Shown here piece after piece: positions 24,102-36,234 of a stretch of DNA of 64,000 nt. The translations under genes were made by a program, and so were the position numbers. Every line of letters starts with the position of its first letter. Position 1 is the first letter of the stretch. The notes below the pieces were generated by a model. The model made no database searches and had not been told where the DNA came from. It saw only the letters and a program-made list of their open reading frames with translations. The stretch is from Lamellibrachia satsuma (Eukaryota > Annelida > Polychaeta > Sabellida > Siboglinidae): positions 6,401,501 to 6,465,500 of the forward strand of contig BSQZ01000022.1 in assembly GCA_033239005.1 (NCBI GenBank), in the 5' to 3' direction.

Positions 24102-24377
24102 CGGTCTTATTGTACTCGGTGGATCGGACACAAAGCGATTTGTAGCAAATTGGCAAGCTATGGGCGAAGTAAAGAACATAAATTAGATAAATTGTCCGAT
24201 GATTTACTGGGTAACACCATTATATGGGGTAGCTACCCAGGCCATGTATCCTGGACTGTTGCAATAATTTTTATATTATGTCTCGTTGCCGTGGTTGTCT
24301 ACGTGGTAATACTGTTGTCCAATAAACAGAAAATTACGGCGCCTACCTTGTGTATGAAACGGTCAATTCGTTCATAA
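24102..24377 (+). CDS. Short open frame with one membrane helix, between pol and the 3' LTR
   Basis: An open stretch of about 90 codons without a clear ATG. A hydrophobic run (VAIIFILCLVAVVVYVVILL) follows a polar region and is trailed by a short basic tail (SNKQK, KRSIRS). Position and topology resemble the membrane anchor of an env-like gene, but the ~250 bases upstream do not hold an envelope ectodomain in any frame. It may be an env remnant or a small accessory membrane protein. Confidence 0.35.
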   Translation, partial: RSYCTRWIGHKAICSKLASYGRSKEHKLDKLSDDLLGNTIIWGSYPGHVSWTVAIIFILCLVAVVVYVVILLSNKQKITAPTLCMKRSIRS

Positions 24378-25040
24378 ATTAGCGTGGAAAGTCCCGCTAC
24401 AGTTTCGCATGTGACACAAACAGGCGACGCCACTGCAACCGTCAGTCTACCTGACGCGTGGCGATCAGCCCCAGTTGATGAGAACTGAACAGGTTGAGCA
24501 CGTGCTCAAATTCGCTAATTGTAAGCATTTATTTTTCTTAAAAGACGAAGTGCTGTGCTTTGGCACACTCATTGCGCATTTTTCTCTCAAAAATAGGTGG
24601 CCACAGTAGTAATTATATACATTTTTCTTATGTAGTTTGTTCAGCATCCTTTTTACGGTTGCTAAGTGTGGCGAGGTCGCATAACAGACCTATTCATGTT
24701 TTATCTTTACGCCCAGGCCAACGCCTGATGGAACAGCATCTTTACGATGACTGAGTGAAGCGTACGTTATCTGTATTATGTAGAGAGTTGGAATTGCATT
24801 TAAATACACTTTTGATTGTTGTAAGTACCGATGGTTTCTGCGGTACCGACTATATCCACGGATAGTTTAGAAATTGCGGACACAATTGCACAACTGATAG
24901 GATGCAAAGGTCACTCTACAACGATACGGTAGACCAAATCGAAATGACCAGTGTTCAACTGTATTGACAGCTGACCCTCCCTTATCAGTATTTCGTGTTT
25001 GTGTTAAAAACAAACTATCCGGACGTTTGTTTTTAACAAA

Positions 25041-25055
25041 ATGGGTTGGGAGGAA
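25041..25055 (+). promoter_or_regulatory. Polypurine tract
   Basis: Purine-rich atgggttgggaggaa directly abuts the 3' LTR, the expected primer for plus-strand DNA synthesis. Confidence 0.7.
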
Positions 25056-25936
25056 TGTAAGGTTTGGTCAGCCTAAAATTGTAAGAACAGAGATAGTGGT
25101 CATTGCAGACATATTTAATCAATGATTTAACGCTAGCATAAAGAAAACCCAGGTTGATACAACTTATGTAAGGCAAACTAGTTTCTGGCCAGTTTGCAGC
25201 TTTGCTTATTGTTTAGTATACACAGTAGGGAGGGTAGAGTCGCCCGACTGTAATAATAACTGGACTGTCAAACGGGAGAAATGTTTACCCGATTTAGAAT
25301 GCAGGCCATGAGAAACTAGTTTAGTTGGCAACTGACCGTCCCCAAGGACACAAGAAGGTCTCCAGTCCTGGGGAGGTTCAGAAGGTGACCCGATACCTTG
25401 CATACGACGGTCATTTCCAGCATGTACGGGGATGACGGTTGTATATGGACATCGGCCAATAACGGCTTTCTCGATTTCCTAAAATGGTTAACCGCGCCTC
25501 CACTGAGGCGGGGTTCTTCAGAAAGCTCTGGTATAAATAGGCCAGAAATAGACTCATAAAGCAACGGGTGCGCGCGATCTAAATTACCACGCAGCTCGTT
25601 CAATTTGGACTAAAAATTATCGGCAAGGATGGGCCACGCCGGCCCATACCTACCTTACCATTAGAAAACTAAATTTATTGAAGACTTTTAAATGTTAAAT
25701 GGGAGACACAAGAACAGTGGTAGAGAGACCAGTCTATGTTGTACGATCTACACTTCTGCGTTAATAAAATCTTGCGAACCTGGAAGATGCGTTCACGGCT
25801 TATTATACCGATCTGATCGTCTGCGGTATTATCAGTAAGCAGCTAGACGATCTGGCGAGCGACAAAGACAATTACTACACAACTGTGAGTATTCTCAACG
25901 AATGCACGCGCCCTTAAGAGAAGCGAGAATCTTACA
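25056..25936 (+). repeat. 3' LTR
   Basis: 881 bp, TGTAAG...CTTACA, with TATA at 25532-25540 and AATAAA at 25763-25768. It is followed by the ATCT target duplication. Confidence 0.95.
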
Positions 25937-26880
25937 ATCTGACAATATGGGAAGAGGTCACAGTGACCTTCCAAGTGAGAACAAGGTCGCAGCGACCTGT
26001 AAGTGGAAGATTTATCCATGCACCCAAACAAACACAATTCCATTAGAACTGTTTATCATTCCTGTTTTGTGATAATTGCATTTTTTGCATCACAAGCAAT
26101 TATGGGAATTATGGGAAACTGGAGAGACTGATGGAAGAAAGCACGGAACAACCTATCACCCCCACCCATAATGAGCACAGCCCACAGTCAACTCCTGACT
26201 TGCCTTCACCTAAGTGTGGGGTCATCCATAAAGCCACTGCTGAGCTAGCCTGTTGCAATTAATTAAGAAACAAGTTGGCTTACCAGAGAAACTAGCCTTA
26301 GTGAGGTCATTACTGTCCAGTACTGGTCAAAAGAGGATAACTCTGTGGCCACACATCTACCAATTTCAATTTTTTTAGGACCAAATTGGAAACAAGTGTA
26401 CTCTGGTGAGCTTTTATGTTATCTCGGTATTATTTTTATATTATATACTCCTTCACATTGTTATTCATGCAGGCCTTGACACTCGCCCGCTGGCCTGATG
26501 CCTTTTTTGGGGTTGTCGGCCCAGATCGGGCCACAAGTTTTCATATTATTATGGGCCACCATAGTTTCAGATCACTTTTTTATTAAGACTGATCACAGGT
26601 CATCTCTTCAAACTATCGCCTCAGTGGTGCAATTAAACAAAATCTTTCATCTCATCGATCTGACTTCGTATTATCACTTCCTACAGTTGCCATATTGTTT
26701 TGATAAGCATATTTACCAAAAGTCTGTTTGACCAAACATTAAGTAATTTAATAGTTTATCTGATGATTTCACAAAAACTACATACAAAAGTCGCACAATC
26801 GAGCTAGCACGTTGCAGTGGCCACTAGGTTTGATTTTTCACAAAATGAGTTTGAAATGAGATTAGCGAAAAAATTTAATT
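25937..26880. other. Intergenic or intronic stretch, no gene seen
   Basis: Unremarkable sequence beyond the target-site duplication. A 77-codon plus-strand open stretch near 26498-26731 contains short gypsy-RT-like words (FFIKTDHRSS; KIFHLIDLTSYYHFLQLP) and may be a decayed retrotransposon scrap. Confidence 0.4.
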
Positions 26881-26884
26881 GAGG

Positions 26885-27225
26885 AGGAACCTTTAATGAC
26901 GCTTAGAGTTATCACTTCCCGGGCTCTAAGCCACAACACCGAAACAAGGAGGGACCTTTAATGACGCTTAGAGTTGTCGCTTCCCGGGCTCTAAGCCACA
27001 ACACCGAAACAAGGAGGGACCTTTAATGACGCTTAGAGTTGTCACTTCCCGGGCTCTAAGCCACAACACCGAAACAAGGAGGGACCTTTAATGACACTTA
27101 GAGTTATCACTTCCCGGGCTCTAAGCCACAACACCGAAACAAGGAGGGACCTTTAATGACACTTAGAGTTATCACTTCCCGGGCTCTAAGCTACAACACT
27201 GAAACAAGGCGGGACAAAGGCAACT
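26885..27225. repeat. Minisatellite, 65-bp unit, five copies
   Basis: Units contain cacttcccgggctctaagcc and aggagggacctttaatgac. The copies are nearly identical. Confidence 0.93.
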
Positions 27226-27496
27226 TTATCCCCTTTTGGATTGATAAAAACGTTAATCCCATTGATGCTTGGGTGGATGAGAATGAATCCCTCATACGGG
27301 GTCGAGAATTAGTTTTAAAAACTACTCATCAGTTTTTAGAAAACAATTACTACCCCTGCATATGCTTGTCAGTAAAAATTTTACACATTGTCACGTTTTA
27401 TACCTGTACAGATAATTATCAAGATTTTCATAAAAGTTGCTTATTTAGACATCTGAAATCAGTTATGTTTTGACATTGGGATAATCTCTGCCCAGT

Positions 27497-27645
27497 CATC
27501 CTGTACTGAGTCATCCTGTACTGAGTCATCCTGTACTGAGTCATCCTGTACTGAGTCATCCTGTACTGAGTCATCCTGTACTGAGTCATCCTGTACTGAG
27601 TCATCCTGTACTGAGTCATCCTGTACTGAGTCATCCTGTACTGAG
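27497..27645. repeat. Minisatellite, 15-bp unit, about ten perfect copies
   Basis: The unit is tgagtcatcctgtac. The minus strand reads a 5-residue repeat (QYRMT). TGAGTCA is an AP-1-type heptamer, so the array is also a cluster of potential AP-1 sites. Confidence 0.93.
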
Positions 27646-28179
27646 AGTAAAGTTGCAATGCATCTTTGAAGAATGTAAAAAGTTGTTCATAGTATCATAA
27701 TTATACACAACTTTACATTTATTTTAATTATATTTTATATACATGTTGTATACGTTTTAAAGAAAACTGCATTTATTTCACATGTAGAATAACTAAACAT
27801 ATGAATGAGTGGCTTGGTTGACTTTGATGATTGATATTTATTTATTTTGTAATGACGTCCTCCATATTCCATATTATGTGCAAGCTGTAGTTCACTTGTT
27901 TATCAGTATAGCAGTAACTGCAGTTCTAAACACAAGATGGCACCACTGGCAGTTTCCTTGGCAACTGAGTCACCCATGACATTCACATCTACTGACAGTC
28001 ACTAGATGTAAACAGAGCATCACAAAGGGAGAACGTAAACATGCTGACCTAGCAAGGACAAGATGCTTCTCAAACACACCTGTGACACATTCACTAGGAC
28101 AATAACAACTGATTTTTTATAACATCATTATCTATCTATAATGGTTTAACTGTACACTAATTATAATTATATAGTATTT

Positions 28180-28210
28180 ACATGTGTATATATATCTAAT
28201 TATATATATA

Positions 28211-28273
<63 letters not shown>

Positions 28274-28325
28274 CACATATACTTATATAATGTTATACTG
28301 ATATATATATATATATATATATACT
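28180..28325. repeat. (TA)n-rich microsatellite
   Basis: Two long TA runs separated by tatattatatatacacatat-type sequence. Confidence 0.9.
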
Positions 28326-28584
28326 GATTTATAAACAACAACAAATTTTTTCACTGTTTTACACAGAAGTACAATATATTTAAATGTTGTATAATTGCCA
28401 CCAGAAAGAGGCACGTAGGGCTTACTGTTATTAACTTCAATTTTTTTCAGCTAATTTATAACAAGTTTCCCAATTTGATTTTAATTTCACTGACTCAGCA
28501 TCTGGGTCCATTTCCCCAAGGTGTGGTTCCACCCCTCCAGGTCATGACCTCTACATGAAATGTGCTGATTCATTTCAATAAAAT

Positions 28585-28790
28585 GCACTGGCTGTCATTA
28601 AGGGTGTGTTCAGTGCACTGGTGCATGGCTAGTGCCTCTATGTTGGCCACGCCCACTGCCCCACTTAGATGTCATAGTAAATTGTGTTTATTTCCCTAAG
28701 ACACTGGTGCATGGCTAGTGCCTCTATGTTGGCCACACCCACTGCCCCACCTAGATGTCATAGTAAATTGTGTTTATTTCCCTAAGACAC
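28585..28790. repeat. Tandem duplication, ~93-bp unit, two copies
   Basis: Both copies contain actggtgcatggctagtgcc and agatgtcatagtaaattgtg. They differ at only a few bases. Confidence 0.85.
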
Positions 28791-28929
28791 TTGTACCATG
28801 GCGCTGTAAAGGTTCAAAGATCGCGGTTGTCATAAACTCATGTGATTTAGTATAATCTGTATCTATAATAACATTGTGACCACACAAGTGTGTTTTAAAT
28901 AACCACATTTTGTAAATATAGTTTGATTG

Positions 28930-29180
28930 TTATTTGTTTCTTTTGAATGTTTCGGCCGAATGTCATGTTTACATTGCATGTGACAGGGAACATCGGTTTA
29001 GGGGTGTTAATGCCTGACCCCAGTAAACTTTGTCCACAGATATTGGACATCTTTGACAGTTGTTTGTGAATGTATTAAACAACGATGTAGATAAACAGAA
29101 AACAGTCAAATTATGCTGAACAAGTTGTGGGCTCATTAAAATACACCTGAGTGGTCAAAATGTTAAAATATAGTTTATAG
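28930..29180. repeat. Unclassified interspersed repeat, copy 1
   Basis: Shares a diverged block (a 'ggctcattaaaatacacctg' then 'gtcaaaatgttaaaata' type sequence) with 41220-41330 and 51130-51280. Three copies in one window indicate a dispersed family. Confidence 0.5.
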
Positions 29181-29635
29181 CCATGTGGTCTATGTGGTCC
29201 ATGTGGATCTTCCGCAGCATGTAGTTTTTTCTCTCAAACTTTATATGTAAACACTGTCATATTGTTTTCTGCGTATTTCACTTCACTGTCAGGTGTCAGG
29301 TGAGCTGAGTATTTAAATATTACCAGTGCAGGGTATCATATCACAGCAAGAACATAGAGTATGACAGGAAGTAACATCACATTACATCATATTACATCAC
29401 ATTACATAACAGGGGAGGAACCACACCTTGGGGATGTACGAACATGAAGGAACTAGAGGTAGACCAGCTGAGGCTGCTCATTGTGGCAAGGGAGCAGGTG
29501 GGTTGTGCCAGTGGTTCTGGTGGGGGGACAGTAGATGATAAAGTGGGGGAAGACAACGAGAGAGATACTAGGAAGAGTACTTGATGGCATGTTATGGCTC
29601 AGTGAAAGGTAAAAAAGGCATGTTGGTATCCAGTC

Positions 29636-29930
29636 CTTGGGGCTGTTTAAAGCGCTTTACACTTCACCTCATGGCAGACCTGTTCATTCCAACAACATCT
29701 CGACTTCTCTGGGAAACATTCAGCCATGATGCAATTACTGCGCAAAGACTATTCATTCAGATTTCCACCTATCTGTAGCCAGGTACTCATTTATACAGTT
29801 GAGTGAACAGAGGCAACGTGGGATGAATGTAATTGCCAAAGCTTCGAAACGGCAGCAAGAGGATTTGACCCTGGGTTCTCTCGAATGAGAGCCCGTCGTT
29901 CTAACCGCTTTGCTAACACGCCCCATATGG
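29636..29930 (-). mobile_element. tRNA-derived SINE
   Basis: On the minus strand the head carries a Pol III A box (TAGCAAAGCGG, 29905-29915) and a B box (GGGTCAAATCC, 29861-29871) at tRNA-like spacing. The body (agttgagtgaacagaggcaa; atggcagacctgttcattcc) recurs at 46.2-47.8 kb. Confidence 0.75.
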
Positions 29931-29934
29931 CATG

Positions 29935-30895
29935 TCTTGGCCACAGTCGTATCTCAATTGGCATGTCTTAGCCATATTGGTTCAACAGGCATGTCTTAGC
30001 CATATTGGTTCAACAGGCATGTCTTAGCCATATTCAGGGCTGGGTCCAATTACACAAAATTATATCAATTACAATTACAATTACATTAAATTTTTTATTT
30101 CAATTACAATTACAATTACATTATGCGGAACCAAATATATTCAGCATTTGTTAATTATGTATTTTTGCGCGTTTTGCTTAATTTCAATATTTTGTACACA
30201 ATTGATAAACAAATATAACGGTAATGTTTGTACATTTTGTTGAATTGTGACTTTGAATTATACTAAATAAAAAGATAGCTGTTTAAAACATATTTTTATT
30301 ATATAAAAATACAATGCAATATCCAGACATAATCCTACAGGACATATTCCAATGCAGACATTTATCCGTGCGCATTTCTTAAATTTTTCTTTGGAAAATA
30401 CTAATAATAGGGTTTGATGTGTTTACTTTGAGGTTGTAGCTCCTGCTCTAAGCTGACATTCTTAATTGGTCTGCCCTTTGCTTTGTGTGAGTTGGGAATG
30501 GGAAGAGAGGCCATATAAACAGTCCTTGCCACCTGACCTGTCTCCAACCCATATTGGTTCAACAGGCATCTTAGCCATATTGATTCAACAGGCATGTCTT
30601 AGCCATATTGGTTCAACAGGCATGTATTAGCCATGTTGGCTCAATTGGCATGTCTTAGCCATATTGGTTCAACAGGCATGTATTAGCCATGTTGGTTCAA
30701 CAGGCATGTCTTAGCCATATTGGTTCAACTGGGATGTCTTAGCCATATTGGTTCAACAGGCATGTCTTAGCCACATTGGTTCAACAGGCATGTCTTAGCC
30801 ATATTGGTTCAACAGGCATGTCTTAGCCATATTGGTTCAACAGGCATGTCTTAGCCATGTTGGTTCAACAGGCATGTCTTAGCCATTTTGGATCA
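29935..30895. repeat. Minisatellite, 28-bp unit, interrupted by ~500 bp
   Basis: Units of aggcatgtcttagccatatt plus ggttcaac occur at 29935-30040 and 30550-30895. They are separated by a segment that starts CAGGGCTGGGTCCAATTAC, a hAT-like terminus. The inserted segment has a minus-strand open stretch with no recognised domain. Confidence 0.85.
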
Positions 30896-31828
30896 CCTGG
30901 CCTTGGCTGCAGTGCTGGCTCAACTGGCATGTCATAGCCAAATTGGTGGCACATCTGACTGGCTGTAGCCTAGAAATAAGTTCTGATCCACCAAGTTGAG
31001 TAATTATGTCACACGATAAAGAGAAACCACAATTATCTGGTGAACTGTTGATGTGACATTCTTCTTCTATGTACCTGTGTGTGACCTCTGGTAAATGGTG
31101 AGTCAGTCCACAGCCATAAATGTTTGTGACAGTTGTCATCAGTGAATGTGACACATATAGTAAGTAGGTCACGTCAACAGTGCTGACTACTACATCTTGT
31201 TTATAAGACACTTGTCAGGGTTAAGGGACAATCAATGTGTATGTAGCGGTGAAACTACAGTGTTTTTATCACCAGGTAACATTACAGGTCCAATTTGTTA
31301 CTAACATTACAGTTCCTATTTGTAACAATACATTTTATTTCACTTCAACTAAATATTAAATGATAGGATACTAAAAAAATATTTTTAATAATGTTTGCGC
31401 TTGACAGTTCTGTTAATAATATCATAGCACCATTATATAAAACTTGCAAAAACTCTTACATATACCTTATGCACTTTACCACTGGTAATAATCACGTACT
31501 GATTAAAAATTTTTCTACATTTTACTTGTAAATAACCAAACTTAATTAATTTATATTAAGTAAGTAAGCAAGTAAATTTATTTCCTCATCATCATCAGGT
31601 ACAATATAAGGCAAAACAAAAACAATATTAACATCATATGGTATCTGTTTTATAACTATGCCTACACCCATTTTACATATCACTATAAACAGGTCCGGGT
31701 CTAATTTTATTTAAATGCAAAAACATATTTTCCATATTTTATTGTATTTAATGTTTTATACACATTTTTATTTGTACTAAAGTGGAATATTCCTCCTCAA
31801 TGGTTGTAAATCGAATAAACTTTTTATT
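30896..31828. other. Non-coding AT-rich stretch
   Basis: No gene, RNA or clear repeat recognised. Confidence 0.4.
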
Positions 31829-31832
31829 TTAA

Positions 31833-32513
31833 CCCATTAGACCCCACAATGGCTGTAGCCGGCTGCTCTGTGCAGTCCTGGAACGGCCGCCACCGGCCAA
31901 ATACAGGACCTTCTATTGAAAAAAATCCTGGCGAATAACTACTGAACTAAACGCTACCAAATTTTGCCACACCCTAGCGGATACATTTTGCAACAACAAC
32001 AACAGCTCATTACGTGCATATGTCGCCCTTTCGGAAATCTTGATTTTCACCTGTTTTGTTCACGCTATCTCAAAAAAATTTTATTTCTATATTTGTCTTG
32101 ATAAAATATGGTGTAACCTGAAAAATAAATATCAGAATTTTTTTTATTTTTTGAGTGGTGCAAAGCTAACACATATAGCTACATTTTCTTCACTGGGTTG
32201 CAAGGGTTATAGCATGGGATCATTGTCAAATGTCAGTCGCAAGGTAGAATAACTTTCAAAGTTTTAACAAACTTACTATTTTGTCTTTGCAAATTGTGAT
32301 CAAATGTCAACATTTTATTAATATATCCTATTTCTATGTATACAGGCATGTGGAGAAATTACTACTCTTCAAAATAAACACAACTTGTAATTGTCAATAT
32401 TGAATAGTTTTTTCTACAGATTTTTTAACACAAGGAGGTAAAATTGCTCGAAATTTGCCAGAAATCCTGGGAACAGGGGAACATGTTTTAAAAAAATGCT
32501 GGGGCCTAATGGG
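31833..32513. mobile_element. piggyBac-type MITE, 681 bp
   Basis: The ends are CCCATTAGACCCCA and TGGGGCCTAATGGG (inverted, one mismatch), each flanked by TTAA (31829-31832 and 32514-32517). CCC termini with TTAA duplication are diagnostic of the piggyBac superfamily. No transposase is encoded. Confidence 0.88.
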
Positions 32514-32517
32514 TTAA

Positions 32518-33884
32518 TATATCAAGTATATATCTGGCATCACTCACTTAATTTCAAACACGCCAAATCCATTCAGTCATTTAAACATAAATCTATCTTA
32601 TTTATAATCATAACGTATAACGTTTTAAAATTTGAACTGTATTTTTGATCATACTCTTATCAATGCACCTGCCTTCACAGTGTGATATAATAACTGCATG
32701 GCATTAATAACTGCATGGCATTAATAACTGCATGGCATTACTCAACCTTTCTTACATGCTTAACTCACAATAACACTTATTCAACAGTTCACAAGAACCA
32801 ACATTCACTCTATCAGAATTTACCATACATCAGTAATTTTGTAATGACAATATCTCAGAAAACTGTAGCTAAATAATATCACTTATATACCCAGATGAGA
32901 TGTCAAGTTTGGAGAAAATCCCTCAAGTAGGCAAGTTGCACTGTCTATTGGCCCAGTGCCAAAATGTCAATGCTGACTTTGTTTGGAGCACAATTCCAGC
33001 ACAAAAAGGCTTCACTAGGTCAGAGGAACAAATAGAAATCAGGTCTTTCGAATGAGGAACCTTGAGTCTTGACACACTGATCATAAATTATAGTTTAATA
33101 ATAACAATGATTATCTGATTGTCACTATTTTTCTCCAGGTTTTGCTCACTGTTTTCAATAGTAATGGTTCAAATTTGAGAAACTATTAGACAAACTAGAC
33201 ATTTTAAATGTTTTCTTCCAAGTGGCTTAATTGCATCATTAAAGAAATTTCCATATGTTAGTTTTACTGTTTAATTCACATTTATTTGAAGCAGCAACGA
33301 CACCCTAGTACACAACATGACAACTATAGACCAATGTGACAAATCAATGAATGAGTGTTTTCTCTCACAGGCAGACTTTCTGAACTAAAGACAGGTTTGG
33401 CTAAAGATAAAACATCACAATGTGGCCAGAAACTAGAGGATTCCAGTACACATGGTAGCTAAAACCAACTGTCAGAGAGGATCCCACCAAATGTTTACAT
33501 GCCAAATGATGCCAATGACCTGACTGAAATAGCATGCAACCCTACAGGAACATTCTGGGCATGTGACAATGGTTTCTATCTATTAGTGCTGTCATGATTC
33601 TAGTTTCATTGTTCTGTACAGTTAGGGTCTGTCATTGTTCCAAACTTTTACTACCACTCCACCTGGTGAATTATTTGGAACTACAGAACAGTGTTTGTGA
33701 TAAGACCTCAATAATTAGTGTAGGTGTTTGTTGGTTCTAGTGGCTGTTAATTTGTGTTAACATCACTGAGAGATAATCATTCTGTAAAAATTTTTTAATT
33801 TTTTATTTTATTTTTATGTGATTTTTACTGGTTTTGCATGCATTAAAATCTAAGTACTCGAACTTTGCCAATAATTTCCCTCAT
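32518..33884. other. AT-rich stretch, no gene seen
   Basis: Contains a 14-bp triplication (taactgcatggcat) near 32690-32745 and nothing else recognisable. Confidence 0.4.
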
Positions 33885-33990
33885 TGGTTAATTGACATAA
33901 CACAGGGCCCTGTGTTATGTGTGACTGATGTGTCACACATAATGCAGGGTCCTGTGTTATGTGTGACTGATGTGTCACAAAAACTGGCAA
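33885..33990. repeat. Perfect palindrome and duplicated hairpin unit
   Basis: A 26-bp perfect palindrome (acataacacaggg and its inverse) at 33896-33921 is followed by a tandem copy with one changed arm. Flanks gtgtgactgatgtgtcac are themselves partly palindromic. Confidence 0.8.
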
Positions 33991-34189
33991 AATAACTACA
34001 TTAGGTACAGTTGAGTTTGACTGTGTGACTGGCAACCATTGGTGTTACGGTTCTGGAAGCTGTACAACACAGCATTTGTTAATTATATATGGCAAGTGTG
34101 TTGATGAATATTGATATTTTGTATATGACTGATATATATAATGTGAAATAGTATTTTTGATAGTTTTTTCAGGTAAAGTTTGATATGAA

Positions 34190-34283
34190 ATAAATACAAT
34201 CAATGACTGTTACAGCATAATTTCAAATCAATCAAGTCTGTAATCAATTATAACTACAATTATAAATGAACCCAGCCCTGTCC
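34190..34283. repeat. hAT-like terminus, solitary
   Basis: Sequence ends ...ttataaatgaacccagccctg, the inverse of the CAGGGCTGGGT terminus at 30043 and related to both ends of the 43.2-kb element. No matching partner end with a target duplication was found. Confidence 0.45.
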
Positions 34284-34499
34284 AAATTTTATATGAAGCA
34301 AATAATTTAAATACAAAACAGTCCTTATAGGCTTAGTCAAGCACAGAGCCTCACAAACAACTGTGCAGTAGAGTTTATATAAGCACAGGCTCATTGGCCA
34401 CCCACCCCGGACTTGGCCAATTCCAGGAAAGCCAGGGGAGAAACAACAGAGTGCACATATCAGCTGACTGCCACATGGGCTTACCAACACACCACACAC

Positions 34500-35010
34500 A
34501 CACTGGGCTGGTGAGAACTGGGTGTGACGTAAGTCACCTCTCAGTCTTCTAAGAACTGGGTACAACGTAAACCACCTCTCAGCCTCCTAAGAACTGGGTT
34601 TGACATAACTCACCTCTCAGCCTCCTAAGAACTGGGTGCAATGTAAACCACCTCTCAGCCTCCTGAGAACTGGGTGCGACATAAACCACCTCTCAGCCTC
34701 CTAAGAACTAGGTGCGATGTAAACCACCTCTCAGCCTCCTAAGAACTGGGTGCAACGTAAACCACCTCTCAGCCTCCTAAGAACTGGGTGTGACATAAGT
34801 GACCTCTAAGCCTCCTGAGAACTTGGTGCGACATAAACCACCTCTCAGCCTCCTGAGAACTGGGTGCGACATAAACAACCTCTCAGCCTCCTAAGAACTG
34901 GGTGCGACGTAAACCACCTCTCAGCCTCCTAAGAACTGGGTGCGACATAAGTCACCTCTCAGCCTCCTAAGAACTGGGTGCGACGTAAGCCATCTCTCAG
35001 CCTTCTATGG
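34500..35010. repeat. Minisatellite, ~37-bp unit, about 13 copies
   Basis: Units contain ccacctctcagcctcctaag and aactgggtgcgac. Single-base variation is common. Confidence 0.93.
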
Positions 35011-35537
35011 CTAATAGATGTGTGTGGCGTAACACTTAAGATATTTAGTCTAACAAGATTGACATCAAAAGCAGTTGTTTCCATTTGACATACAAACAGT
35101 GTTATCACTCATAAAAAATGCTCATACAGTGAACTATGAGAACATGGTACCGGATAGTTATTAATGAAAATATAATGACTGGTGAAACATTTTCAACTAC
35201 AAAAACAACTTTCTAATCGTGCTTGTGAAATCATCAAAAGGACAAAACAAAGTTCTCATAAAAGAGTATGAGAAGAATAAGGATATTTCAGCCAACACTA
35301 CTTGCACAATAGTTCTCACAAGTGCCAACTATTATGGTTTACCAATAAGTATTACAGATTTACTCAAGGTTAGTTTTTTTATTACAGGATATGGCCCACA
35401 AATAACAGATGATTAGTTCAAAGCAGGGTAGGCCCCTATAACGGGAACATGCTTCACATTTTTGAAAAATAAACACTAATAAACTGAACAATTCTTATCA
35501 TGATGATGACAACACAGCGACAACGAAAGCAACTTAC

Positions 35538-35748
35538 CGAGACATTGACCACGGTTTGTTCAACGGTCATCTGACGAGTTTCTGAAGTATCAGAATGCAG
35601 TGTACTATATCCTGTTAATTCCTGGGCACCGCACACATTAACAACATTGCAGTAAGGGGGCGCCACTGTAGAAATAATAGCACTCTGTGTTGCTATAGCA
35701 ACTTGACTGGTGGCCAGTACTTGCGTTTCTCTGTTTGATCGCAGTGTC
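35538..35748 (-). CDS. Coding exon of an unidentified gene (downstream of the 37.85-kb exon)
   Basis: A 211-bp exon with acceptor CATGTTTTCAG and a consensus donor TCG|GTAAGT. It encodes about 70 residues beginning HCDQTEKRKYWPPVKFAIAT and ending TVEQTVVNVS, a polar, Thr/Val-rich sequence without a domain I recognise. Its first base completes the Arg codon of the 37850-38164 exon (AG|A) and the frame is then open throughout; any other phase meets a stop. It ends in phase 0, the phase in which the first recognised CREBRF exon starts, so it could belong to that transcription unit across a ~27-kb intron, or to a separate gene. Confidence 0.5.
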
Positions 35749-36234
35749 TGAAAACATGAGTTGGAAATGGTATGATCTTAAAGAAGATGCAGAAGAACAT
35801 GCTAAACTGAACAACATTTTCATTCTTTTTGTTGTACCCATTTCATAGTTACCCTTTTTCATTTATTGCCTCACCCTCTGCCATCCAGTTTACCCACTCA
35901 GCCATTATCATGAAGACATCTCAAAGAAGGCCCAAATAAACACCTCCTCGTCTACATATTGATCAATGTTCATATTGGATCCATGTTTTATTCTTAACTT
36001 AGCTGCTTTGTCAACCATCAGCCCTTATCAGGTCTATCTCAGTACATGAACTGGTTGTGCTTGCTAAGGGCCAGTTCTTATGTTGTGGCCCGACTCTACA
36101 TAATCCAGGTGTTTATAACATGTGGTTACACTTCTTTAATGATTCTATCAATAGATTATAAAGGCAACTCGCAACCATTAAGTGGTTACATAGGGCTGTG
36201 GATATGTGTAGCATTTGTATACCTAGGAAGACGG

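Larger units (their letters stand above)
17864..25936 (+). mobile_element. Complete Ty3/gypsy-type LTR retrotransposon (~8.1 kb)
   Basis: Two direct LTRs (17864-18746 and 25056-25936) begin TGTAAG and end CTTACA and are flanked by a 4-bp target duplication (ATCT at 17860-17863 and 25937-25940). Inside, in order, are a primer-binding-site array, gag with a CCHC knuckle, then protease, reverse transcriptase, RNase H and integrase, a short membrane-protein frame, and a polypurine tract. The order RT-RNase H-integrase places it in Ty3/gypsy. The LTRs differ only by two single-base indels as far as I can align them, which implies recent insertion, yet gag and pol carry several frameshifts and one stop. 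It lies opposite in strand to the flanking minus-strand genes. Confidence 0.95.

Noticed and set aside
30401..30595. Minus-strand 64-codon frame inside the 28-bp array as a gene
   Set aside because: It looks codon-like in places but has no recognised domain, and its start lies in the minisatellite; probably a transposon scrap.
30043..34283. A single 4.2-kb hAT element between the two CAGGGCTGGGT ends
   Set aside because: The 28-bp array continues on both sides of a shorter insertion at 30043-30545, so the two ends belong to different copies. No 8-bp duplication joins them.
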